Below are positions 13,670 to 23,901 of a DNA stretch of 64,000 nt, in pieces. Every line of letters begins with the position of its first letter. Position 1 is the stretch's first letter. The DNA comes from Cystobasidiopsis lactophilus (taxonomy: Eukaryota > Basidiomycota > Agaricostilbomycetes > Agaricostilbales > Chionosphaeraceae). The position numbers and the translations under genes are program-made. A model generated the notes under the pieces. It was given only the letters and a program-made list of their open reading frames with translations, was not told the DNA's origin and made no database searches. The stretch covers positions 4,151,631 to 4,215,630 of the forward strand of contig BCIO01000001.1 in NCBI GenBank assembly GCA_001599975.1, in the 5' to 3' direction.

Positions 13670-15722
13670 TCATAGATTCACCTGTATGCAAGCGTATGAG
13701 ATTGTGTGTATGCGGGATAAGAGATGAGGGACGGACCGCTTCACTATCGACACCACGTCTTCGTCTTCCAGCACTGTCCGCCGAGTGCATTCAAAAGGGG
13801 GACCCAGTATCGCAATAGAAGAAACTCACCATGGTCCACGCCAACTTTTTGGCCTCTTGCATGCTTCGCCGACCGGCCGTAGCAAATGGCATACTTCATC
13901 TGTTTGGCAATGTCCTTGTGGATGGCGTTGCAAAAGTCTTCGACGGTGCAGCGGGCTCGCTTCAGAACGACGGGAGAGTCGTCTTGTATACTTGTATGAG
14001 TTAGGATCAGAGGCTGGCAGCGCGAGAGAACTGACAGTCTGGCAATTTGCCCCGAGGCTTCGTGTAAACCCGGACAAGGTCAAGCTTCTCCCACATGCCC
14101 TGGTCACCTCGAGTTAAGACTGCGCAAAACGAGAAAGAAACAATGTGACTCACGTCCAAGAGCTCGTCGATGTTGAGCCAGTCGCGGACGCTGATGGGCA
14201 CAGAGTTTGGAATTTTGTAGAGAAGATCTGGGCTTGAAGCATCAGCAACTCTTGGAGGTCCGGAGAACGCAAAAAGAGCTTACCGAGCTCTTCTATGCTG
14301 ATGGCGTCGATCTTGTTCAGCACGTAGAGCGCCGGCATGTAGACCCGGTTGCCTTCGCAGGCGTCGATGAGCTCTTCTACCGTGGCATCGCATCGAAAGG
14401 CCACGTCGCAGTTGGTGAGTCGGTACTCCGAAAGCACGGCCTTGATCTCCTCCGGTTCCAGGTTGTTCAGGGGGACGGTGTTGGTGATGCTGATGCCGCC
14501 TTTTTCCTTCTTTCGAATCACGATGTTCGGCGGCTGCTTGTTCAGCCTGATGCCAAACCCTTCCAACTCGTTCTCGATTACTGCCTTGTCCTTCATCGGC
14601 TTTAGCACGTCCAGGACGATGAAGATGAGGTTGCACGATCGAGCCACCGCGATGACTTGGCGACCGCGACCTTTGCCGTCTTTGGCTCCTTCAATGATCT
14701 GCGAGTGGTGTGAGAGTATGCTCCGGACTGCCTAGAGAAGACTTACACCCGGGAGATCTGGAAGCACAACGTCAGTCACCGCGAGCAGCTTTTGCGGTAG
14801 ACAGACTTGCGCACCTAGGATCTGAACTTTTGCACCATTGACCTGCAGTGTTCCAGGGACGGTTGTGAGAGTCGTGAACTCGTAAGCTGGACTACCTATG
14901 AGCGCGCGTTGGGAGCCTTCAGGAGAGCCTCAACGAACCTGCCACTTCCGAAGCTGTTGTTTGGTGCGATTGAGCAATTATCGACTTGTATAGATGACGG
15001 GCGGCCTACTCGTCCCCGTCAAGCCGCTCATTAGACTTGATTTGCCGACACTGTTCAGTTTTCGGCAATGAGCAAAACCAGGACCCAGTGCAGGCGCGCA
15101 GGCACTCTTCCCACACTCACGATGGAAAACCAATGAAGCCAACGGAAGCAATGCCGGTTCTTGCGACGTCGAAGCCCTGCGTTTGAATGGCACAGTGAGT
15201 CGCATCATCTCAGCATCAGGCCAAAAGCGCGCACAATGCCACCACCGCCTCCTCCTCCAGTTGGCGTCAAGAGCTCTCGTTTTAGCTTGGCAAGTTTTGC
15301 CTTCAATTGACCCAGATGGTAAGATGTTGCTGAGAGGGGAGGCAATGAGCAAAAGTTGTCTCGGTCGCATGCGCAAGGTGATGGAGCCAACCTTTGTTCT
15401 GAATCGCAGCAAAGAGCGTCTCAGTCTCGAAAGCATTGATTGGAACGCTCGAAAAGGTCTCAAAAGTCACCTTCTGCGTCTTGGCCATCTCCCTGCGAGA
15501 ATCATGCATTTTGAACTTTGGCCATGACCTCCATGTCCGAAGGGCACCTACGACTCCTGTTATGTGATGCACAGATCTCAAAAGTCAGCACCAATCGGTT
15601 CAAAGCCGTCACATCGAGCACTTGCAATCTCTGCATGCCAAAATGTTCGCTTTGAGCACCAAACATGTCTTTGGAAACCAGGAAAGCGCCTTGCCCTTTA
15701 TTTTGTCTACCGTTGTCGACAT
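13670..15722 (-). CDS. RBG1: Developmentally regulated GTP-binding protein 1 (Rbg1/DRG1 type)
   Basis: Obg-family translation GTPase that works with a DFRP/Tma46-type partner on polysomes. The start MSTTVDKIK at 15722 and, after unresolved splicing, [20 protein letters not shown] match the conserved DRG N-terminus. Then come G1 ([19 protein letters not shown]), [14 protein letters not shown] (G2), DLPG (G3, followed by [14 protein letters not shown]), NKID (G4) and the TGS region ([50 protein letters not shown]). [16 protein letters not shown] with [11 protein letters not shown] places it in the DRG1/Rbg1 rather than DRG2 branch. Two exons are tiny: 15392-15398 (7 nt) and 14747-14757 (11 nt). 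The protein runs about 22 residues beyond the usual ...VKR/KK end to a TGA at 13670-13672. The junction between MSTTVDKIK and EMAKTQ is not settled. Confidence 0.93.
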
Positions 15723-16549
15723 GTTGGGCAGTAACTGGTGCGTGTGTGTTTTGTTAACGACGTCGTCGGCTGAGCCTGGGAGCCAGGTGAGTTGGCAGTC
15801 GACGGACGGCAGTTGAGGCTCTTTCTTCTTTCTTTTCTCCATTTTCTCACGGTTTTCAATGCGTTTTCTCGCCTCTTGTCTGAGCTCTGCCATGAGTACT
15901 AACAGCGCAGAACTGTTCTGTCGATGGCGAGCGATTCAGCTTCAGAATTTGGCGCTTCCGGTCTGGCCTTCTCGTCTGACTTCACCTCCTTTGCAACGCG
16001 CAAAAAATTTTGGGGCCTGCCATCATCTCGCCACACTTTGACGCATCTTCAGCCTCCTCAACAAAGCGTCCCCATCTGTTCTCTGAGTAAACCCAAAGCT
16101 TTCCATGTCAAATTCCTCGTCTGCTGTTTTGCTTTTTGCAAAAATTCCCTCCCAAGCAGAAGAGAGCCAAAGTGTTAGCAAAACCAAGCGGCCCTTGGTC
16201 GCATTTGGATGTCTTAACGCCCTTTTGGAGCTCTGATTCTATTTTCCCAAATCAATGCTTCGGGCTGGTGATCCGCACATTCCTCCCCTCCAGCTGCCTG
16301 TTCCCGTTTAGATTGGAGTTTTGCAATTGAAAGCTCCCTGCTCATGTCACAAAGCACGACGTCACAAGTCAACAGGCGAAAGGAAACTAGTCCGAGAAGC
16401 AAAGTGGAAGCGCGAGGTTTCAACGAGCACTACAATGGCCGACACAACGGGGCGCCAGAGCGCGGAGAGAAATGAAGACAAGTCACAAGCATAAACTAGC
16501 CCCTCTGATGCTTATGATGGTGCACGAAACAAAAGCCACGGAGAGTCTT
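15723..16549. other. Upstream region of DRG1; no secure gene
   Basis: Some 830 bases between DRG1's start and the stop of the next minus-strand gene. It holds forward ORFs at 15924-16178 (MASDSASEFGASGLAFSSDF...) and around 16108-16234 that could be remnants or a very short gene. Neither has a recognisable domain or a convincing splice partner. CT-rich tracts near 15820-15850 suit a promoter/5' leader of DRG1 read on the minus strand. Confidence 0.35.
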
Positions 16550-19500
16550 CTATGGCTTGGTGTAGCCTGGAATGCCGGGACGACCGGCCTTGTTGCCAGC
16601 TTTGGCGGCGGCGGCGGCGGCGGCAGTGCGCTCCCTGTAGCTTTTAGGGGCGACGACTGCATGCAATTGAGCCGCTGATCGAAATTTGGAAGGGCCAAAG
16701 AGCACTCACAAGGCACCGAGCTCGTCTCCCAGGACGAGGCCGGCGAGGTTTTGGCTTCAGCGAAATCCAAAGGAACAGGCGTCATGGCCTTGGGCGCGGT
16801 AGCTGGTGTAAATCAGAGCTGTCAGCGGAGGCAGCAGCTAACAACGGGTGAGAGAGCACGACGCACGAGGTTGCTGCGAGCGAGGAGTGCGATTGCTGAG
16901 GGCCTGGAAGTTCTCGACAGCCTGTTGGTCTCGGACTGGTCGTTGGGCCCAGAGTCCTGGAGAAGGCTGGTGGCGAGTCGGGATGTGGAAGAACGGGGCG
17001 TCGCTATCCGTCGAAGCCTTAGCGCCATGCTTCTTCGCTCCTTTGCGAGCCGCCACCTCGGTCCACGCATCGGGCTCCGGCTCCACCTCGGGCAGCTCCC
17101 AGCCACTGTTGCCACTCGCAGGCGAGTCCCAGCTCTTGGTTTCAGACATGGCGTCGGGCAGGGTGCAGATGGAAGCGGACGAAGAACCCGAGCTGCCGCC
17201 ACCTTGATCAAGGGACGGGCTGGTGTCCATCAGTGGCGAGGCACCAGCTTCAGTCTCATCCTCCTGGGCCTGCGATGCACTGTCGCTAGGGTGGATGACG
17301 ATGGGCGGGAAGTCTTGCGGGTTCAGAGCTTGCTGCGACTGGAGCCTGGCGGCGAATGACATGCCAGGTTGGGAGCCCAGAGTCGAGCTGACCTTCAGAG
17401 TAGAATTAGAGGTTCCCGAAATGAGGCTGGGCAGCTCTCGTCGGGCGATCTCATGCAAGGTCGGCGAAGTACTCAAACCCAGAGCGTTGCTGGAGTTTGG
17501 AATGCGAGTTTTCGAATCGTCATGCTGCGCAGAGGGGGCCAAAGAATGGGATTCGCCGCTGGTGTTCGCTTCGTCGGTGCCTTCGCCGTCAGTATGGTCC
17601 GAGGTCATGACCTCTGGGCTCTGGACCAGACTCGGAGTGCCGAACTCGTCAGGGGCGAAATCGACAGTGTGCTGCCAGTTGCTCGCACCATCGAAAGTGG
17701 GAGCGAGGTATACCGGAGCAGACACGGATTGGGCGTGCGCGGCCAAGGCAGGGTTGGGGCCGACGAAAGGTGGCGCTGATGCGGCCTTCTGGGGTCCAAA
17801 CTCGGGTCTCTGCGGGTCATAGAGAAGGCCTGGAGGTGGATAGGTCTGGTGAAAATGAGTGGTGGCCGGCCAATGAGTGGCGGCCGGCCACATCCTCTCT
17901 TGCGCCGATCCCATATAGCCACCGGGGAAAGCTGGGTCGTGCGAGCTCCACATCATCTGGTTTTGGTGCTGGTTTGGGGTCCAAGCGGGTGGCGAGAAGT
18001 AAGGAGCCTGGCCCCAATTCGCCGACGCGTCCACAGGTTCGATGGGCGTGTGTGGGACTGGTGGCAACAGGTGGAGTTCGCCAGCGGAGGATGAGCCAGG
18101 CGAGGTATATCCATCATGCGAAGCTTGGTCGGAGCGAAGGATCTGAACGTCGCCGGGCAAAAGTGCAGAAGCGGGGTTGGCTGGTTTGATGAGGGACGGG
18201 GTCCATTCGGACGCCAACGCGGACAGCTGGCGATGGGACGCATCTTGGGGGTTCGAGATAGGAGGGAAGCTGAAGGAGTGAGGCTTCGAGTCGTAAGACT
18301 GGTTGACGCCCCTGACACCGTGCTGCTTGCGGTGCTTGCGGTCACCAGTGGTCAAGGAGTATGCACGGCGAGCTGGCTTTGGAGTAGCTGGCCTGCGCTC
18401 AGGTTTGGATTCGTTAAAGTGAGACGGCGAGCTTTGCTGCTCCTCTTCGAGCTTTTCGCAGAACGAGACTGAGTAGCGAGGGCGCAGAGGGTTGCGGCTG
18501 GGGTTCGGAGCGTCCGACTCGGTAGGCTTGACACTAACTTCTTCTGGCTTGTCTCGCTTGGGCGAGACTTTGGGAGAGGACGAGTCCAAGAGACGGCCGT
18601 ACGGCGTGAAAGACACGATTTTGGACTTGGGCTCGCCTTCCACTTTGACGACTGCGGCTATTCCTTCATCAGACTTCTCCTTGCTGACGACAATTTTGGG
18701 AGTGAAGCTAGTAGGGAGGACCACGACGCGGCCGTCTGGCTCGCCAGCGGCACTGTGTTCGCCGGTGGCTTCCCAATCGCTGGACGAATCCTGGTCCGAG
18801 GACAGCGTTGAGCTACTGGATTCTTCTTCCTTCACTGAGGCCAGGACGGGAATGACAGCGCCAGCCAACTTTGGCGACGGCGGGCCGGCGACGACGACGA
18901 TGGCAGGGCGGGGGGCTCGATGTGTGACTGATTGGGCGGGAGACACGAAGGGGGCCAATGGCACCGTGGGACTGGTGCAAAGTCGTCAGTGAGGGTGAGT
19001 TTTCAGCAGAAGGCACCACGCAAAAGTGAACCTACGTGTGGGTGCCGGAAGGGGTGGCCGCGTACGAGCTCTCGGCGCTCTGGTGGTTGATGTGGCGAGC
19101 CGTTCCAGCCGAAGCAGAGGTGAGCCTGACTCGTTTGAGCATGGCCGTAGGAAGCGAGTAGACGAGGGCCAGAAGAACGAGAGCAAGCCACAATGGGTAT
19201 ATCACCAGCAGCTTGAGGCAGGCGCCGACGAGGTCCACGAATGGTCGGCTTACGGGCGAGTTGGCCACCGAAAAGAATGTGTTCAGCCAGAGTTGCGCGA
19301 AGTTTCCCGCGTACTCCTGTATGGCGGGAGGGACACTGTGACGAATGCCGGCCGCCGTCAGCTCCATCGCCTTATCGCCTTTCCGCCAGTGTGGGAAGAC
19401 TCAACTGGACACCCGACTCTCCAGCCTGAATCGCGATGATCTCTTGGTCGTCGAGAGTGAGGGCAACGGGGACAGAGAAGCTTTTTCGGAAGGACAAGAA

Positions 19501-20030
19501 GCGCTGGGACGAAGGCAGCCAGGAGGCGCCAAAGAGGGGCCTGACGATGATTTTGAGCCTCAGAGTGTGGCTGTGTCAGGGTGTGCTCTCAGTTGGAGGC
19601 CTCAAAAAAGTTTATCAGAGGGGGGAGTGGCTCAAACGTACCCGTCGCCCTGTCGCGCTCGTTCGAGCCAGACAAACCAATCCATGGTCTGGATCCTGAG
19701 GCCGTTGTGCTGCTGAGCAATTCGGACGAGCTGCTGGAGCTGTTCGCCAGGGATGGTGAGCTTGACGGCGCCCCAAGCTTGGACGTAAACACGCCGCGCA
19801 AAGGCGGCCTCCCCTGTGCTGCCTGCATCGGGGGCGACCGAGAACTGGCCAGGATCAGCTGGAAGGGCCGTGTCCAAGAGCTGGAACCTCGAAGGAGCCT
19901 CGTCCATCTCGTGGTCGAGGACACAGGTCAGCGCACCGACCTTCGCTCCCAGGATCTGGGCGGCGCAATTTGTGGTCAGCCTCCCGAAGTCAAGCCTCAA
20001 ACCTCGTATAGATTCATCACTTCTGAGCAT
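16550..20030 (-). CDS. Large disordered membrane protein; one gene, or two abutting genes split at 19367/19372
   Basis: I do not recognise this protein. The 5' part (20030 to about 19372; starts MLRSDESIRGLRLDFGRLTT) is a globular-looking domain of roughly 190 residues (QAWGAVKLTIPGEQLQQLVR, WLPSSQRFLSFRKSFSVPV). The 3' part has a hydrophobic hairpin-like segment (LLVIYPLWLALVLLALVYSL). A 55-60 nt intron (THT|PTVPLAPF) follows, then about 690 residues of Ser/Pro/Glu-rich disorder ending in a poly-Ala run and GRPGIPGYTKP (TAG 16550-16552). In genomic DNA the first ORF stops (TAA 19372-19374) four bases before an ATG at 19365-19367. A 69-nt intron (donor GTTGAG after GTCCA; CTGAC branch; acceptor ...GTCACAG) removes both codons and keeps frame (SGV-H-VPPAIQEYAGNF), so I favour a single gene. 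Two tightly spaced ORFs, 16550-19367 and 19372-20030, are the alternative. Confidence 0.6.
16604..16623 (+). repeat. (GGC)n microsatellite
   Basis: Six to seven tandem GGC units. On the minus strand they encode the short poly-Ala run near the C-terminus of the disordered protein, before KAGNKAGRPG. A likely length-variable site. Confidence 0.8.
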
Positions 20031-20184
20031 CCATCGTCAGCTTTCGATACAAACACAATAACGCCACTGCGCCACAGCTAGAACGTCCATTCTTCATTCC
20101 CTCCCACCTTGGCCCTCCGTCCGTGCCGACCTCTTGCGACGGGTTCGAAGCGAGCAAGAGTGCACTTGTCGATGAAAGCGTACT

Positions 20185-21034
20185 TCAAACGCGCTTCTTC
20201 TCCTCGTAGTATTCTGGGTAGTGGGCCGAATAGCCGAGGATGTATTTGGCGACGAAAGACACTCCAGCATGGAACACTTTGGATGCAGCGAGAGGCAAAG
20301 GCATGGCAAGAACCATCTGAGATCAAACTTTGAGAACAAGAAGGGTAGAGCAGAGAGCCAGATCACTCACATCGTGCTCCCACAACATCAGGACTAGCTG
20401 AAAGAAGGACGGTGCGATTTTGTGCTTTTCACAGTCGAGCATATACCTGCAGCTCATCCAGCCTTAGACATCAAGAGGTACCTTGAAGAGCTAGACTCAC
20501 CCGTAAAAGCAGCGGATGAAGAGGTCGTCGAAGCCACCGGGGTACTCGTCAACATGCACTTTGACAACAAAGTCCTCCGTTTGCCCTTCCAGCGGTCGGT
20601 ACGTATGAACGGCTAAAGGCGGAACGGTGAACTTTTCGCCTTTTGAAAGGACCACTTCCTTGCCCTCGAGCACGCCGACCATCTTGCCCTGGAGCACTGC
20701 CGTTTTCGCCAGCTCAAATCAGCTCCCAGCGATCAACTTCCTATGCGGAAGGGCAACGTGCCTTCGAAATACTCGGCTTGCTTCAAGTGAATGTGAGGAG
20801 GAGGGCCGGAAGTGGTCCCAGCGTAGTGCGTGTCTTTTCAAACGGGAAAAGGGGGTGTCAGCTCTGTCTTATTGCGCCCGATAAGCGAAGGTCAGACTGA
20901 CCAATCAAGTAGAGAATGCCATCTTCCGTCTTGTAGGTTATCTCGCCCGAGTTCCCTGGCAGCTTAAGCACTTCATGCTTGCCCCACGGCGAACGCGGCG
21001 GTTTGGGAGCTAGCCAATCTTGGATGAACGCCAT
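20185..21034 (-). CDS. Cupin-domain protein
   Basis: Single-domain beta-barrel protein of about 200 residues, beginning MAFIQDWLAPKPPRSPWGKH (ATG at 21034). The cupin core is plain: HYAGTTSGPPPHIHLKQAEY, then FEVLQGKMVGVLEGKEVVLS and GEKFTVPPLAVHTY. The metal ligands of the family (HxH, Glu and a later His) are present as HIH, AEY and VHTY. The join EYFE|VLQG uses a non-canonical GC..AG intron (20697-20761). The C-terminal part (PGGFDDLFIRCFYG; YMLDCEKHKIAPSFFQLVLM; MPLPLAASKVFHAGVSF; YSAHYPEYYEEKKRV) is typical of fungal cupins annotated near oxidoreductases. Stop TGA is at 20185-20187. The substrate is unknown. Confidence 0.85.
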
Positions 21035-21647
21035 GCCCGCGAATCTCTAGTTACAGCACAGGTGATGGTCGTATCAGAGCAGAGGGAGTAGGGCGAAGTG
21101 TGCATGGAGATCCGCAATGTCTCATCCAAAAGCGAAGGCGGGCTTGGCAATCGCAGATCAGACGAGCTCCGTGGGCCGGTTCGCGTGCGCGCACTGTTGC
21201 TTATCTAGAAAGTGCACTGGTGGAATGAAGACGCAGACAAACGCGCAGGATCGCAAACCAGAGCGCGCCGAAAGAACCCCGCTGTTCGACAAACATCCGG
21301 TAGTGGCTGCAGCTCGCTGAACGCAGTCGTCGCTTCCGTCACTTTCAACGAACATAAAGAATTCGCAGAATCACGGCCACTTGGTCACTGCCGGTGGCAG
21401 CAGTCAATTTCGCCGAGTGGGTGGCGAGCGACTTAAGGAGCGACATGCTGAAACTTGATTCGCTCACCATCTCCCGCTGGCGCAGGTGGTCCACGGTCGA
21501 CTGTGATGCTGCCTGATGCGCGTAGATCACTCTGAATCAGAGCTAACAGAGCGAGCACTCTCCACGTCGCGCCACGCTCGTAGTCTTTCTGCAGTCCCTT
21601 TCATGCTTCGAGCTTGCCGCCCTTGGATCCCTTGCAGGCTGGCCCGT

Positions 21648-21675
21648 GCTGTTGGCACTTTGCTGTTGGCACTTT
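21648..21675 (+). repeat. Perfect 14-bp tandem direct repeat
   Basis: GCTGTTGGCACTTT occurs twice head-to-tail (21648-21661, 21662-21675) in the divergent promoter. It could be a duplicated factor site or simple slippage. Confidence 0.85.
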
Positions 21676-22093
21676 AATTGCTGTCTTAGCCGCCCATTGT
21701 TTGCCAACGCCAACTGCCTATTGTCTGAGGCGCCTCGATGCCGAATCCGTCGAGTGGCCAGGCTGCTGCGCGCCCTTCCTCGCAACCGAATGCATCTCTC
21801 GGTCTGAATGATGCTGCTCTAACGCTCCAAACTCAAAAGGTGTTGCTTGCAAGATCATCAGTGCTAGAGAAGACGAGGTGGCGAAGATGGCAATTTTGCA
21901 GCTCTAGGATGCTTTTTGTTCCTTGCCACGCTCATCTCCAAGTTCAACCCCTCTATACATTTCGATCATTTTCTGGACACCATGTGGTATGCTGCGATGT
22001 TTCTGGGTAGGAAAGAAGAGCCCAAGCCGCTGTTTCGCCACAGACATTTCTAACGGCTGCAAGCTCGTGAAAAGTCCTTGAGCCTATTGTCCC

Positions 22094-22145
22094 CGCTTCC
22101 TCTTTAACCGCTTCCTGTTTAACGGTCAAAATCTGAGTATAAAAA
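22094..22145 (+). promoter_or_regulatory. Tandem 15-bp element and TATA box of the RING-finger gene
   Basis: CGCTTCCTCTTTAAC and CGCTTCCTGTTTAAC lie head-to-tail at 22094-22108 and 22109-22123, differing at one base. They are followed after 14 bases by TATAAAAA (22138-22145), about 93 bases before the ATG at 22238. A CT-rich leader (CTCCACCGCCTCCTCTCC) fills the rest. Spacing fits a fungal core promoter with duplicated upstream site; no factor is assigned. Confidence 0.55.
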
Positions 22146-22237
22146 GCGCTCAAATCTCTTGCTCTTGCTCCACCGCCTCCTCTCCTCTTCGACTTTTCTT
22201 TTTGCGCTTTCCGGTCGACACAACTGCTCCCTCCATC

Positions 22238-23624
22238 ATGGCGACTGCTCCCTCCGGGCGCCTGAGGTCTGAACAAACTATCAACTACGCCGGGCTCCAC
22301 GCCGATGCAGCTCGCCGCGCACTCGCCCAAGTCGGCTTCCCCGTTCGCGCCTTCTTCTACGTCGACCCTGAGAAGCCACCATTTGCGTGGGAATATGTCA
22401 AGTACATCATGTTACTTGGTGTAAGTCAAGCTGCTTCAACGGCTCAATTCGTTCGCTGACCGTTGAGCATTGCAGTGTCCGCTCGTTGAAGAGGAGATCC
22501 GTGCCTATTACGAGGCCATCGTCAAAGAGCTCTTTCCCACTTACAACTTCGTAAGTAATGTTTAGAGCCAGGCGAGCCAGTGCCCCCGCCATTCCGAACC
22601 GTGCTGTGGGCGCCAACGGAGAAGCAAAGTGAGCCTCCCGCTGCCAAATCCTCTGCGAAGGCGAGTGAATCCTTCGGGGCCTCGTCTAAGTACGGTTTGG
22701 TATGGATGTGCCCTTTGTGAAAGGTTGGAAGAAGCTGCGCGGGGGGTGGATGGCGGAAAGCGGGTGGCCTTTTGCTTGATGATGACATTGCTTACCTGCT
22801 TTCGGGCAGAACCGCGCTTGGGAAAATCCCGCCTTCAAGGTTGTCATAAACCAATACACTGATGTCTCCAACGCTCGCATCCGAGCGTACAAGCGACCTT
22901 TCGACGTCGCGTTTTCAGAGTCCGAAGACCCTGATCAAACTTTGGACGCTCTGTAAGCTCAATTGCACACTGCTGATGGAGTCTTTTAGAGAGAGTACGC
23001 TTATGCTTGCTATTTCCCGTCAGGTTGAAATGCGGAGTCTGTTTCGAGACTGTGAAGGAGCCTGTCGGTCTTCCCAACTGCGGCCACACTGTGAGCTAAA
23101 CACCCTTTGGATTCTGCCCACCTACACATTCAGATGTTTTACTTAGTGGTGCGTCGGATGCTTGCCGCCTGCAAAATGCTACAGAGACGGCACTCCTGCG
23201 GTCAGTCGCTATTCCATTCCGGTCTCAACTTGAGCTCACATGATTGGCTCTCCAGTTGTACCGCTGTCACTTGTGCAATGCGCAAGCTACTGAGCTGACG
23301 CCCAAGAACATTCGCGTCGCCGACATCGCTGAATATCACGAGGTGCGTCTATCGCCTTGACCTTGAGTTGTCGCTCCTGACTTTCAACATCCCACACAGG
23401 CAAAGGAAGCTCGCGTGGGGCTGCCTCCGACTCTGGAAGAGATTTTGTCCCGGCAAAACGATGCTTTGGCCGGCTTGCAAGCCCAGTTCACCGCCTTTGC
23501 CACCAAGAATGCTGGCGAACCGGCTTTGAAGGACGCTTCCTTCTTGACCCTGATCCGCCAGGCCCTGTCTGTCGGCTTTTGGTCAACCGTCGATACTGCA
23601 AAGGCCGTGCGTAGCATCTTCTGA
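22238..23624 (+). CDS. RING-finger E3 ubiquitin ligase-like protein
   Basis: The protein starts MATAPSGRLRSEQTINYAGL and has about 110 residues before the finger (FAWEYVKYIMLLG; CPLVEEEIRAYYEAIVKELF; NRAWENPAFKVVINQYTDVS). The C3HC4 RING follows: KCGVCFETVKEPVGLPNCGH, then TWCVGCLPPAKCYRDGTPAL and YRCHLC. It needs the acceptor at ...TTTTACTTAG|TGGTGC; a nearer CAG would lose the third Cys pair, so the spacing decides the splice. C-terminal to the ring are RVADIAEYHEAKEARVGLPP and a helical region ending AVRSIF (TGA 23622-23624). About seven exons. The substrate and pathway are unknown. A TATA box and tandem element precede it. Confidence 0.8.
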
Positions 23625-23901
23625 GCATGGACAAGCTGTGGACTCGCTCTCTCGAGGGAAGACGACGGCAAGAGGGCCCGGAGACCACCGGATAGGCAAG
23701 CACAATTGGGAAGCTGTGGTCTCTTTTTAAGAGTGCGATTTGCAAAATGATAATTTGTCGAAATTTCATTGAACAAAAGGCACAATCCGGAGAGGTTTCG
23801 AGGGATAGAGCTATTAGTTTGCGAAGGAAGTGCCCGCTCCCCCTCTCCGAGACGAGCCCGCATCGGTGAACGTTTCTTGCCAGGCTGTCTCCCTCCTGTC
23901 G

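Larger units (their letters stand above)
21035..22237. other. 1.2 kb divergent intergenic region (cupin / RING gene)
   Basis: The promoters of the minus-strand cupin and the plus-strand RING gene point away from each other across this stretch. It holds a perfect 14-bp tandem repeat (21648-21675), a 15-bp tandem repeat next to a TATA box (22094-22145), and no ORF with protein-like composition. Confidence 0.5.

Noticed and set aside
15924-16178. Possible 84-residue forward gene in the DRG1 upstream region
   Set aside because: No domain, no clear splice partner, and the second half is Cys/Phe/Lys-rich noise. Left as part of the intergenic entry.
16822-18992. Forward ORFs opposite the large disordered gene
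   Set aside because: They are mirror frames of a GC-rich, Ser/Pro-rich coding strand. They have no start context, no domains and no splice logic.
23140-23160. RING gene read through MFYLVVRRMLAACK after the CGHT motif
   Set aside because: It uses the first CAG acceptor and destroys the third zinc-ligand pair. The TTAG acceptor restores WCVGC and a perfect C3HC4 pattern.
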